Shown: piece after piece, positions 16,947 through 25,153 of the stretch | Layout: each line of letters opens with the position of its first letter | Numbering within the stretch: the first letter of the stretch is position 1 | Origin: CAKZNE01 sp002695025 | GTDB taxonomy: Bacteria > Bacteroidota > Bacteroidia > Flavobacteriales > Schleiferiaceae | Length of the DNA: 64,000 nucleotides | Direction of reading: 5' to 3' | Assembly: GCA_913043285.1 (NCBI GenBank) | Contig: CAJWML010000016.1 | Coordinates: forward strand, 1 to 64,000 | Translations under genes and position numbers: made by a program | The notes under the pieces: generated by a model | Told to the model about the DNA's origin: nothing | Databases searched by the model: none | What the model saw: the letters and a program-made list of their open reading frames with translations, nothing else

Positions 16947-16968
16947 TAAGCGAAGCAATTTTCTGACC

Positions 16969-19101
16969 TTGAAAAACGCCATTCTGCATTTTTGTATTGC
17001 CTTTTTTCCATTATCACTTTTTGGACAGGTTTCATATAGTAAACCTGAGATTGCCAATTCTATAGATTCTGCTAAAAAGTATCATAATATCAGTGATTAC
17101 GAGAATACCACTCGGTACGCTGATAAGGCGTATAGCCTATCCCTGAAATTCAATGACAGCAAGGGAGTACGAAATGCCTTATTCTATAAGGCAGCCATTT
17201 CCTTTGACATGCAAAAACTAAACCTTTCGGATAGTCTTTACCGGGAAGTGGAATGGATGGCTAAACAAGCCAGGGATACTTTGCTGATCATTAAGTCCCT
17301 GAACGGCCAGGGTGGTATACTTTCCCTACAGGCAAATGGTACGGGCGCCCTCCTTAAATATTACGAAGCCATAAAATATGCAGAGAGGAGTGATCCTGAT
17401 GTATACCATAGTATTCTCTCCAATATGGCCCTGGCTTACCTCAATAATGATCAATTTCAGGAGGCATTGGAAAACCTGCTGATTACCGCTGAACACTTCC
17501 GTAAAACGGGAGACAAAAGATCTCTGGCCATTGTAAATAACAACATCGGTGAGTTGTACCGTGAACACCTGGAGGATTTTAAGCTGGCCAAGAAACACTT
17601 TTACATTGCCATAGAACTAAACCGGGAAACGGACGATATATACCAGCTTAGCAAAAACTACAACAACCTGGGTTTGTGTTTTAAAGAAACCGATGAGCGA
17701 GACAGCGCGCTTTTCTACATGCGAAAGGCATTGGTGATCAAAAAAGACATTCATGATGTAGGGGGCGTTGCTATTACGCATTACAACCTGGGTAACTTTT
17801 TCCTGGAAACCGGTAAATACCAGTTGGCCATTGCACACATGGATACTACCCTGAGCCTTTCCCGCGAAAACGGTATAGAGCTGGGTTTTTTCTATTCCTA
17901 CCAGGGTATGGGTCAGGCTTATCAAAAGTTGGGAGACTACGATAAGGCGGAAGATTATCTCCTGCGGGCATATAGGCTGGGCGAAAAGCTCAACACCCTG
18001 GATCTGAAAATATCCAGTTACAGGATGCTGTACAACTTCTACAAGGAAAAGGGTGATTACCAAAAAGCCCTCACCTGGCTTGAAAAGCAAAAGGAAAAAC
18101 AGGATAGTATTTCAACTGCCCTTCGTGATAAAGGATTTTCGCAACTGCGCACCGTTTATGAAAAGGAGATGAGCGAGATTGAAAACCGAAAGCTGAAGGC
18201 CCAGCAAACAGAAAATGAGGCCATACTGGTAGCCACACAACGTTCCCGCTTCATGTTCCTTTACCTGGTCATCGGGCTGTTTATAATGCTGGGTATCCTT
18301 TTAGTGGCTTATCGCCAGCGTCAGATCCGCCTTAGTGTTCAGAAAAGCAACAACCAGCAGTTGGAAGGGAACATCAGGCAAATGAAAGAGCAGCAGGAGC
18401 AACTGGATCAGATGAACCAGATGAAGAACAAGATCTTTTCTGTTCTGGGGCACGACCTGCGCTCTCCGCTCACTTCCATTTTAGGGTTTATCAACATCCT
18501 GGAAACTTCCGAAAATAATAATCCTGAACTGGACGAGGTGGTGGAGCACTTGAAATCAGATACGGAAATGACCTTGAAGACGCTGGAAAATATTCTTGCC
18601 TGGTCACGCCTACTGATGGACGAAAAAAGTTCCCACCCTACGCTTATTGAATTATACCCCTTCCTCTCAGAACAGGTAGCAATTTTCCGCTCTCCGGCAC
18701 GGTTAAAGGGTATTGAAATTGAGCTGCAGTGTGCTAAAGAAGCCCTTATGTATGCGGACGAGCATCAGTTGCGCAGCATTATTTCCAACCTTATGGCCAA
18801 TGCCCTTAAATTCAGTAAAAGAGGTACCACTATACGTGTAATAGTGGAGCAGCAAGGCGAAAAGCTGGACATCATCGTTCAGGATGAAGGAGTGGGTATA
18901 AACCCCCAAATCATAGAAAACCTTAACGAAGGAGGTTTGCGTTTGACCAGTAAAGGCACCAGCGGAGAAAGCGGCACCGGTATTGGTCTTAAGCTTGTAA
19001 AGGAATTTACGGAAATCAACGGGGGTACCCTCACCTTCAAAGCCCGGGACACCGGGGGCACGCAAGCCATGATCAGTTTTGTGGATCAAAAGCAGGGATA
19101 A
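16969..19101 (+). CDS. TPR-containing sensor histidine kinase
   Basis: From the TTG at 16969 this is a 710-residue hybrid of sensor repeats and kinase. A signal peptide (ILHFCIAFFPLSLFGQ) leads into a periplasmic domain of about six to eight tetratricopeptide repeats (roughly 40-390), a single membrane helix (FLYLVIGLFIMLGILLVAY, about 428-446), a coiled coil, and a HisKA/HATPase core. The H-box is LGHDLRSPL, the N-box LMANALKFSKRG, and the G-boxes DEGVGI and GTGIGLKLV. There is no receiver domain or adjacent response regulator, so it is an orphan kinase. An ATG at 16912 is in frame, but lies upstream of the predicted transcription start. Confidence 0.85.
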   Translation: MKNAILHFCIAFFPLSLFGQVSYSKPEIANSIDSAKKYHNISDYENTTRYADKAYSLSLKFNDSKGVRNALFYKAAISFDMQKLNLSDSLYREVEWMAKQARDTLLIIKSLNGQGGILSLQANGTGALLKYYEAIKYAERSDPDVYHSILSNMALAYLNNDQFQEALENLLITAEHFRKTGDKRSLAIVNNNIGELYREHLEDFKLAKKHFYIAIELNRETDDIYQLSKNYNNLGLCFKETDERDSALFYMRKALVIKKDIHDVGGVAITHYNLGNFFLETGKYQLAIAHMDTTLSLSRENGIELGFFYSYQGMGQAYQKLGDYDKAEDYLLRAYRLGEKLNTLDLKISSYRMLYNFYKEKGDYQKALTWLEKQKEKQDSISTALRDKGFSQLRTVYEKEMSEIENRKLKAQQTENEAILVATQRSRFMFLYLVIGLFIMLGILLVAYRQRQIRLSVQKSNNQQLEGNIRQMKEQQEQLDQMNQMKNKIFSVLGHDLRSPLTSILGFINILETSENNNPELDEVVEHLKSDTEMTLKTLENILAWSRLLMDEKSSHPTLIELYPFLSEQVAIFRSPARLKGIEIELQCAKEALMYADEHQLRSIISNLMANALKFSKRGTTIRVIVEQQGEKLDIIVQDEGVGINPQIIENLNEGGLRLTSKGTSGESGTGIGLKLVKEFTEINGGTLTFKARDTGGTQAMISFVDQKQG

Positions 19102-19109
19102 CCTATTGC

Positions 19110-20312
19110 TTATTTATCTTTCTTACTGAACTTATCCTGCAATTTACCGGCCAGGCGCTCCAGCATGTTCTTCTCATCCGAGGTGCGGATATCCTCCTCT
19201 CCCAGCATATAACCCACCGGCTGTAGTATAGGTATACGATCACACACAATTTTGATGATCCCTACTATCGGTATAAAAATAATCATACCTACAATGCCCC
19301 ATACAGCTCCGCCTAAAACTACTATTATTAAGGTGGATAGCGGGTTAAGGGCCACACGGTGACCTACAATATAGGGCTCCAGGATATAGCTCTCCACAAA
19401 TTGGGCAATGGAAAAAGTAGCCGTAACCCCGATGAAGGCCATAGCGTCACCCCCCGAAAAAGCAGCCATGGCAACAGCCAATACAAATCCTACCACATTA
19501 CCGATATACGGAACCAGTGACAAGAGAGCGGCCAATATACTTACCACTATCGCCTGGTCTACTCCGGAAAGCATTAATCCTACCGAATAAAATGTGGCTA
19601 GTATAAATATGAGTACAAAGCGGCCCAGAAGATAATTTTGGGATAATGCCACAGACTGTTGTATCACCTGCCGGGCTTCATCTTGCTGGTGGGAAGGAAA
19701 AAAATGCAATATGGACAACCTGATCTTGGTGCGATACAGCAACATGAAGAAAAGGTAAACTCCCGTAAGCAGAGCTACACCGGTAAAACGGAAAAACTCG
19801 ATGACCACTTTGCGGACCGACTTCATGAGGCCACCTCCGGCCGGTTTTTCAGATGCCTGCTTTTTCTTTTTGGCCTGGGTTTCCGTTCCATCATCAGCTT
19901 CTTCAGCTTCTTCCTCTATTTCCAGGGTTTCGGTTACCATTTTTTGTTGGGTAAATGCATCTATCCCGGTAGTACGTGCTACCCAGCCTTGTACCTGCTC
20001 TATTTTGGGCTCCACCCGCTGCTGTATACGCGGCCATTCATCCGCGATCTTCCGGGCCTGCATGGAGAGTACTGCAAAAAGCCCGAAAAAGAAAAGCAGT
20101 GCAGTAAGCACGGATGCGAGTGACGACCAACCCCGGCTAAGCCCTATCCTTTCCAGGCGATAGGCCATAGGCAGGAAAATCATGGCGAGCAGACCTGCCA
20201 CGATCACCGGGGCGAGGAACTCACGGGCAGAAATAATACCTACCACGGTAAAATAAACACCGATGATCAATGCAACGGATACCAGGAGTATTTCGCGGGC
20301 TTTTGCTTTCAT
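19110..20312 (-). CDS. AI-2E family transporter with a charged insertion
   Basis: This 400-residue membrane protein of the AI-2E/PerM family (UPF0118) has about eight predicted helices, with the family motifs LLSLVPYIGNVVG (about 260-272) and LNPLSTLIIVVLGGAVWGIVGMI in the C-terminal half. The family exports autoinducer-2 in some bacteria and functions as a cation/H antiporter in others. Unusual is a low-complexity acidic-then-basic stretch at about residues 128-160 (EIEEEAEEADDG then KKKKQASEKPAGGG), not typical of the family. It converges with the TPR kinase gene, 8 nt apart. Confidence 0.8.
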   Translation of the reverse strand: MKAKAREILLVSVALIIGVYFTVVGIISAREFLAPVIVAGLLAMIFLPMAYRLERIGLSRGWSSLASVLTALLFFFGLFAVLSMQARKIADEWPRIQQRVEPKIEQVQGWVARTTGIDAFTQQKMVTETLEIEEEAEEADDGTETQAKKKKQASEKPAGGGLMKSVRKVVIEFFRFTGVALLTGVYLFFMLLYRTKIRLSILHFFPSHQQDEARQVIQQSVALSQNYLLGRFVLIFILATFYSVGLMLSGVDQAIVVSILAALLSLVPYIGNVVGFVLAVAMAAFSGGDAMAFIGVTATFSIAQFVESYILEPYIVGHRVALNPLSTLIIVVLGGAVWGIVGMIIFIPIVGIIKIVCDRIPILQPVGYMLGEEDIRTSDEKNMLERLAGKLQDKFSKKDK

Positions 20313-20430
20313 TCGATCTGTGGAACAGCCAAAATGCCTTTTTAGTTCTGAGCATTATTTTCTGAAACCCTGGTAAATCCAAAAGACCTGATACCTTATA
20401 ATTAAAGTTAATGAAACCATAAAGTTAGTG

Positions 20431-20452
20431 AATGAATGTTCATTTATATTTG
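20431..20452 (+). promoter_or_regulatory. TetR operator-like palindrome and promoter
   Basis: AATGAATGTTCATT at 20431-20444 has half-sites AATGAA and TTCATT, the classic TetR/AcrR-type operator shape. It directly abuts a TATATTTG -7 element at 20445-20452, 15 nt before the TetR start codon, so a bound regulator would block polymerase: autoregulation of the TetR-MFS operon. Confidence 0.6.
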
Positions 20453-20467
20453 CAACTGTTTTAAGCT

Positions 20468-21058
20468 ATGAGGCCCAGGGACCAATCCAAAGAAGAAGCT
20501 ATACGCCAAAAGGCAGTGGAAATCATTGTAAAAGATGGTTTTGACGGGCTTAGTATGCACAAGCTTGCCCGAGCAGCAGGAGTATCCCCCGCTACCATTT
20601 ATATTTATTTCCGTCACCGTGACGACCTCATCCTGCAGGTAGGTGTCAGTGAGGAATTGAAAATGTTTGAGGCAAGCCTTAAGGGTTTTAACCCTGATAT
20701 GTCTTTTGAAGAAGGTCTCCGCGTGCAATGGATGAACAGGGCCCGCTATTTCCTGGATAATCCGCAGCAAATGCATTTTATGGAACAGCTCCGCTATTCC
20801 CGCTTTAACGATGAGATATGGCGGCAGGCAAAGTCAGGCTTTTCGGATATCATGTCGCGCTTTGTGCATAAGGCTATCCGCAACGGAGAGCTGGTGAAAC
20901 TTCCTTTGGAAGTTTTTTGGTCCGTGGCCTATGCCCCGCTTTACCAGCTTGTGAAATTCCACGTTAACGGCCGAGGGATGCAACGCAACACTTTTGTTCT
21001 CAAGGAAGAAGACATCAACCTCACCCTTTCTTTGGTACTTAAAGGCTTAAAACCTTAA
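20468..21058 (+). CDS. TetR/AcrR family transcriptional regulator
   Basis: This 196-residue protein has an N-terminal TetR helix-turn-helix: KAVEIIVKDGFDGLSMHKLA then RAAGVSPATIYIYFRHRDDLI (about residues 15-58). The C-terminal helical ligand domain is unspecific. A palindromic operator overlaps its own promoter. The MFS transporter gene begins 18 nt after its stop, the usual arrangement of a local repressor and the drug-type exporter it controls. The inducing ligand is unknown. Confidence 0.9.
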   Translation: MRPRDQSKEEAIRQKAVEIIVKDGFDGLSMHKLARAAGVSPATIYIYFRHRDDLILQVGVSEELKMFEASLKGFNPDMSFEEGLRVQWMNRARYFLDNPQQMHFMEQLRYSRFNDEIWRQAKSGFSDIMSRFVHKAIRNGELVKLPLEVFWSVAYAPLYQLVKFHVNGRGMQRNTFVLKEEDINLTLSLVLKGLKP

Positions 21059-21076
21059 TTACTAACAGGTTTAACG

Positions 21077-22360
21077 ATGCAAACGAGCAAACCCACTTTT
21101 ACACGCTACCAGGTCTTTGTAATTGCCATACTTACCTTTTTACAATTTACCGTAGTATTGGATTTTATGATCCTCTCTCCTTTAAGCGCCATCCTGCTGG
21201 AAGAGTTGGACATTACTACCTCCCAGTTTGGGTGGGTGGTTTCGGCCTACGCCTTCAGTGCCGGAGCTTCGGCCCTGCTGGCCTCCGGATTTGCGGACCG
21301 TTTTGACCGTAAAAAGCTACTGCTCTTTTTCTACAGCGGTTTTGTGTTGGGCACCCTTTTCTGCGGACTTGCTCCCTCCTATCATTGGTTGCTGGCCGCA
21401 CGTATCATTACCGGGATATTTGGCGGGGTGATGAACTCCATCGTATTTGCCATTATCACCGATCTTTTTGTTCTGCAGAAACGCGGACGGGTTATGGGCT
21501 TTGTACAGATGGCCTTTGCCAGTAGCCAGATACTCGGTATTCCTTTCGGTATTTACCTGGCCAACCACTGGGGATGGCACTTCCCTTTCCTGCTTATAGT
21601 GGGCGTCAGTCTTGTGGTGGGTGTCTTTATAGTTTTGTTCCTCAAGCCTATTGACGAACACCTGAAACTGCAAACCCGTCAAAACCCGTTCCGGCACATG
21701 CTTAAAACCCTGGGTAACAAGCGCTACCTACGTGGCTTTTCGGCTACAGTTTTTCTGGCTACCGGTGGCTTTATGCTTATGCCTTTCGGAGCCGCTTTTG
21801 CGGTGAACAACCTGGGTATTTCCATGGATAAACTACCACTTATCTATATGTTTCCGGGTATCACATCTATGATACTGGGTCCCATAGCCGGTAAGCTCAG
21901 CGATAGTTTCGGTAAATTCAGGATATTCATGATCGCCTCGCTTATTGCCGGTGCAGCAATACTGGTTTATTGCAACCTGGGTACTACACCATTATGGATA
22001 GTCATTGCCTTAAACATTATCCTTTTTGTGGGTATTACCGGACGCATTGTTTCTTCCCAGGCGCTGATCACCGCTGTACCGGAGGCTAAAGACCGTGGTT
22101 CCTTTATGAGCGTCAATTCCGCAGTAATGCAGATATCCGGGGGCATTGCCTCCGCTATAGCCGGAATGATCGTATTCCAGGACCCGAGCGGTTTTATCCA
22201 TAACTACCCGATGCTGGGTTACGTAGTGGGTGTTACCGTGCTCATTACCATCGGCTTGATGTTCATGATCAACCGCATGGTGTTCAGTAATCAAACTGAT
22301 AATGTAGCAGATAAAACTGAAAAGACGGACCCTCAAAAGGTAATGCTTAAGGAGGCCTGA
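21077..22360 (+). CDS. MFS transporter (drug/H+ antiporter type)
   Basis: This 427-residue protein has 12 predicted helices. The first-loop MFS motif is GFADRFDRKKLLLF (about 76-89), and the helix-1 region carries QFTVVLDFMILSPLSAILL, with the D-x-[MF]-x-x-[NS]P motif of DHA-type exporters. The C-terminal tail is short and charged. It is co-transcribed with the TetR gene. The likely role is proton-coupled efflux of small molecules; substrate unknown. Confidence 0.88.
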   Translation: MQTSKPTFTRYQVFVIAILTFLQFTVVLDFMILSPLSAILLEELDITTSQFGWVVSAYAFSAGASALLASGFADRFDRKKLLLFFYSGFVLGTLFCGLAPSYHWLLAARIITGIFGGVMNSIVFAIITDLFVLQKRGRVMGFVQMAFASSQILGIPFGIYLANHWGWHFPFLLIVGVSLVVGVFIVLFLKPIDEHLKLQTRQNPFRHMLKTLGNKRYLRGFSATVFLATGGFMLMPFGAAFAVNNLGISMDKLPLIYMFPGITSMILGPIAGKLSDSFGKFRIFMIASLIAGAAILVYCNLGTTPLWIVIALNIILFVGITGRIVSSQALITAVPEAKDRGSFMSVNSAVMQISGGIASAIAGMIVFQDPSGFIHNYPMLGYVVGVTVLITIGLMFMINRMVFSNQTDNVADKTEKTDPQKVMLKEA

Positions 22361-22467
22361 CAGGCTACTTTCCACAGAGAATCCATAGGATAACTTTTTA
22401 CCGCTGATCAAAACAGACCGCTCTCCGTTAGTGGTACATATACTTGTCACCGATTTAAAGCTATCTT

Positions 22468-22986
22468 ATGGAAAAATACTTTACCACCTCCGGAACTACG
22501 GCCCTCGCCATTATTTTAACCACCTTTGCTGTATACATCACCCTCATCCTTTTTACCCGCCTGGCCGGCAAGCGTAGTTTCTCCAAAATGTCCAGTTTTG
22601 ATTTTGCCATGACGGTAGCCATCGGATCTCTACTGGCCAGCACCATTTTATCTTCTTCCATTAGTCTGGCCGAAGGAATTGTGGGTTTGGCGGCAGTTTA
22701 TACTCTCCAAATGACAGCCGCCCTGCTCAGGCGCTATCCGGGCTTCAAAAATGCTATTGACAATCAACCCCTTTTATTGATGAAAGGCACAGAGATCCTG
22801 TATGACAATCTTAAAAAAGCCCGGGTGGCAGAAGGCGATCTTCGTTCTAAACTCCGCGAAGCCAATGTGATTGAACTATCACAGGTAAAGGCCGTGATAT
22901 TTGAAACCACGGGGGATATCTCTGTGCTTCATACCGCTGATTCCACTAAACTGGATCAATGGTTATTGCAAGATGTGGCCAGCTGA
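22468..22986 (+). CDS. DUF421 (YetF-like) membrane protein
   Basis: This 172-residue protein has three N-terminal hydrophobic segments (about 10-30, 45-65 and 68-85) followed by the DUF421 soluble domain. FTRLAGKRSFSKMSSFDFAMTVAIG-type residues (LAGKRS at 32-37, FDFAMTVAIGS near 44-54) and the DNLKKARVAEGDLRSKLRE segment (about 113-131) are characteristic. The family is of unknown function in the inner membrane. It follows the MFS gene by 107 nt and converges with the FGE-like gene. Confidence 0.8.
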   Translation: MEKYFTTSGTTALAIILTTFAVYITLILFTRLAGKRSFSKMSSFDFAMTVAIGSLLASTILSSSISLAEGIVGLAAVYTLQMTAALLRRYPGFKNAIDNQPLLLMKGTEILYDNLKKARVAEGDLRSKLREANVIELSQVKAVIFETTGDISVLHTADSTKLDQWLLQDVAS

Positions 22987-22988
22987 TA

Positions 22989-24005
22989 CTAATCGGCATC
23001 TTTTACCGTACGAAAGCCCAGATGATCTGAACCACTATCAATAGCCATAGCCATACGCGCGGAAATACGAAAACTGGCACAATAGGATTCATGACATAAA
23101 AACGAGCCTCCTTTGATAATCTTCTCCTTCTGGTAAGGATTCAATGGGTTAAAAGCCTCTTTTGCTCCCTGAGGATTAGGGATCTCTTCCCCGGCCACCT
23201 GGTAGTAATAATCATGATTATACCAGTCCGAAGTCCACTCCCACACATTGCCGGCCATATCGTATAGTCCAATTGAATTAGGTGGAAAAGAACCTACCGG
23301 TGCCGCATAGGCAAAACCATCACTAGCCAGGTTACGGGTGGGAAATTCACCTTGCCAGGTATTGGCTTTTGCAGGTAGTTCGGTCGGATCATTGCCCCAG
23401 GTAAAGACCGATAAGAGCTTTTCTCCGTGTGCAGCCCGTTCCCACTCCGCTTCGGTGGGGAGGCGATGTCCTTTCCATCGGCAATAGGCCACAGCATCTT
23501 CATAGGCGATGTGTACCACCGGGTAATTGTCCTTGCCAAAAATATCACTTTCCGGTCCGGCAGGGTGGCGCCAATTAGCCCCGATCTTCCATTCCCACCA
23601 TTGCCATATATTGTGATGATCCTGTACTTCTGCCAGTTGCTTTCGGAACACCAGTGAACCGGGCAGCAGAAGCGAATCAGCAGGGCGCGGGGTACCAGGA
23701 GGTAGTTGCTGTTTAAGTTCTTCCCAATCTACCGGGCGCTCCGCCACCGTGGTATAGGAGGTAGCTTCCACAAATTCCCGGAACCGTGCATTGGTCACTT
23801 CGCGTTCGTCCATAAAAAAACCGTTCACTTTTACCTTATGGGCCGGTTTCTCATGGGGCTGCGCCATCATATCATTTTCCTGCGCGCCCTGAATGAAAGT
23901 GGCAGCAGGTACCCAAATCATGCCAGCCGGAGCTTTAACTGTAGTTCTGGATGAACAGGAGACTATGCAAATGCCTATACTGACTTGGATAAGAAATCTT
24001 AACAT
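22989..24005 (-). CDS. Formylglycine-generating-enzyme family lipoprotein with both catalytic cysteines
   Basis: This 338-residue protein is a SUMF1/FGE-sulfatase domain with an N-terminal lipoprotein signal (GICIVSCSSR, Cys16). Markers are RLPTEAEWERAAHG (about 180-193), YDMAGNVWEWTSDWY (about 244-258) and LGFRTVKD at the end. Most importantly GGSFLCHESYC keeps the two cysteines of genuine FGE (Cys304 and Cys309) in the C-x4-C spacing used for copper binding and oxidation of sulfatase cysteine. Most Bacteroidota SUMF1-like proteins, e.g. GldJ/GldK, lack these. No sulfatase is in the window. Envelope location is unusual for acting on substrates before folding. Confidence 0.8.
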   Translation of the reverse strand: MLRFLIQVSIGICIVSCSSRTTVKAPAGMIWVPAATFIQGAQENDMMAQPHEKPAHKVKVNGFFMDEREVTNARFREFVEATSYTTVAERPVDWEELKQQLPPGTPRPADSLLLPGSLVFRKQLAEVQDHHNIWQWWEWKIGANWRHPAGPESDIFGKDNYPVVHIAYEDAVAYCRWKGHRLPTEAEWERAAHGEKLLSVFTWGNDPTELPAKANTWQGEFPTRNLASDGFAYAAPVGSFPPNSIGLYDMAGNVWEWTSDWYNHDYYYQVAGEEIPNPQGAKEAFNPLNPYQKEKIIKGGSFLCHESYCASFRISARMAMAIDSGSDHLGFRTVKDAD

Positions 24006-24093
24006 GGTTTAACGTCAAATTTAGATAAATCTCTGCTGGGAAAGCAAAAACAGGAAAATGGAAAAGATGGATATCTGTGTAAATCCTGTGCAA

Positions 24094-24131
24094 ATAAAAA
24101 ACGGCCTGAAAACGAAAGTTTTCAAGCCGTT
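24094..24131 (-). terminator. Rho-independent terminator of tRNA-Pro
   Basis: Arms AACGGC-TGAAAAC (24100-24113) and GTTTTCA-GCCGTT (24118-24131) pair with one mismatch around a GAAA loop. On the minus strand the stem is followed by a T-run (complement of 24094-24101). It lies just past the tRNA-Pro 3' end. Confidence 0.75.
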
Positions 24132-24140
24132 GATTGTCAG

Positions 24141-24215
24141 TCGGGGCAGCAGGATTCGAACCTGCGACCTCCTGCTCCCAAAGCAGGCGCGATAACCGGG
24201 CTACGCTATGCCCCG
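24141..24215 (-). tRNA. tRNA-Pro(TGG)
   Basis: A complete cloverleaf: acceptor CGGGGCA (24215-24209) with TGCCCCG (24148-24142), anticodon loop TTTGGGA with anticodon TGG inside the CCTGC/GCAGG stem, and the T-loop GGTTCGAATCC. The 3' CCA is not encoded. Confidence 0.95.
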
Positions 24216-24341
24216 ATACCCTTTCTTTAAAGGGACGGCAAAGTTAAAAATTTAATCTTTCCACCAAACCCTTAACCAAATTATTTACCTCTATTGCCAA
24301 ACTCATGCAAACTCCTATTTTTAGGGTCTAAACCAAACCCC

Positions 24342-24938
24342 ATGTCCAATACCAACTTTAACTTCAGCTTCGGGCTCCCCCTAAAACAGAATTTTGCCGA
24401 ATACTGCTATTACGAAAGTATCTTCAATATGGAAGAGATCGGTAAAGTACTTTCCTGTTGGGACGAGGAAAAAAGTATAAAGGCCACTCTCTCTGGCGAA
24501 CAGCAGTACCGCGATGATCTGCGGAAATCCTCCGTCATGTTCCTGGATGATAGTGATGAGCGCCAATGGCTGTATCAAAAGCTGATGCAACTATCCCTGG
24601 TTTCCAATAGTGAACGCTTTTGGTTTGACTTGCAAGGCTTTTTCCAGGAATTACAGCTTACCCGCTATGAAGAGGGACACTTTTTTGACTGGCACATGGA
24701 CTTTGGTGCCGGTGAAATATCCCATCGCAAGCTGAGTATTACGGTACAGCTTTCCGATCCTTCTGAGTACGAAGGGGGCGACCTGGAATTCATGATCAAT
24801 AAGGAGGTGGTGAAAGCGCCCCGAAGCAGGGGTACAGTCATTATATTCCCTTCGTTTGTAATGCACCGGGTTACCCCGGTCACCAAAGGAGTACGGCAAT
24901 CTATTGTGGGCTGGGCTTCAGGGGTGCCCTTCCGGTAA
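24342..24938 (+). CDS. 2OG-Fe(II) oxygenase (PKHD/PiuC-like)
   Basis: This 198-residue Fe(II)/2-oxoglutarate dioxygenase starts at ATG 24342; the upstream in-frame TTG at 24294 is less likely. The iron ligands are seen in FFDWHMDFG (HxD, about residues 109-117) and in VMHRVTPV (distal His, about 170-177), and the 2-oxoglutarate-binding Arg in KGVRQSIVGW (about 180-189). SITVQLSDPSEYEGGDLEF (about 127-145) is diagnostic of prolyl-4-hydroxylase/PiuC-type proteins. The substrate is unknown. A TATTTTTA box lies about 20 nt upstream. Confidence 0.85.
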   Translation: MSNTNFNFSFGLPLKQNFAEYCYYESIFNMEEIGKVLSCWDEEKSIKATLSGEQQYRDDLRKSSVMFLDDSDERQWLYQKLMQLSLVSNSERFWFDLQGFFQELQLTRYEEGHFFDWHMDFGAGEISHRKLSITVQLSDPSEYEGGDLEFMINKEVVKAPRSRGTVIIFPSFVMHRVTPVTKGVRQSIVGWASGVPFR

Positions 24939-24942
24939 TAAA

Positions 24943-24969
24943 AAAACCCTTCCGGAAGGGAAGGGTTTT
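24943..24969. terminator. Bidirectional terminator between the oxygenase and tRNA-Ser
   Basis: Arms AAAACCCTTCC (24943-24953) and GGAAGGGTTTT (24959-24969) pair perfectly around a 5-nt loop, with A/T runs on each side, so it can serve the plus-strand oxygenase gene and the minus-strand tRNA-Ser. Confidence 0.8.
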
Positions 24970-24973
24970 AGTG

Positions 24974-25060
24974 CGGTGAGGGGGGGATTCGAACCCCCGG
25001 TACGTGTTAACGTACGGCAGTTTAGCAAACTGCTGGTTTAAGCCACTCACCCACCTCACC
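24974..25060 (-). tRNA. tRNA-Ser(GCT)
   Basis: An 87-nt class II tRNA: acceptor GGTGAGG/CCTCACC, anticodon stem GCAGT/ACTGC with loop TTGCTAA (anticodon GCT), a long variable arm (GTACG-TTAACA-CGTAC) and T-loop GGTTCGAATCC. Confidence 0.95.
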
Positions 25061-25153
25061 AATGGGTTACTTAAACGTCCCTCTTTAAATGAGGGGGTGC
25101 AAATTTACTCAAAGCTTGTAATTAACCAAGTCTCTTTTAACAATTCCCGTAAA

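Noticed and set aside
16912..16968. ATG start of the TPR histidine kinase at 16912
   Set aside because: It lies upstream of a good promoter and places extra residues ahead of the signal peptide.
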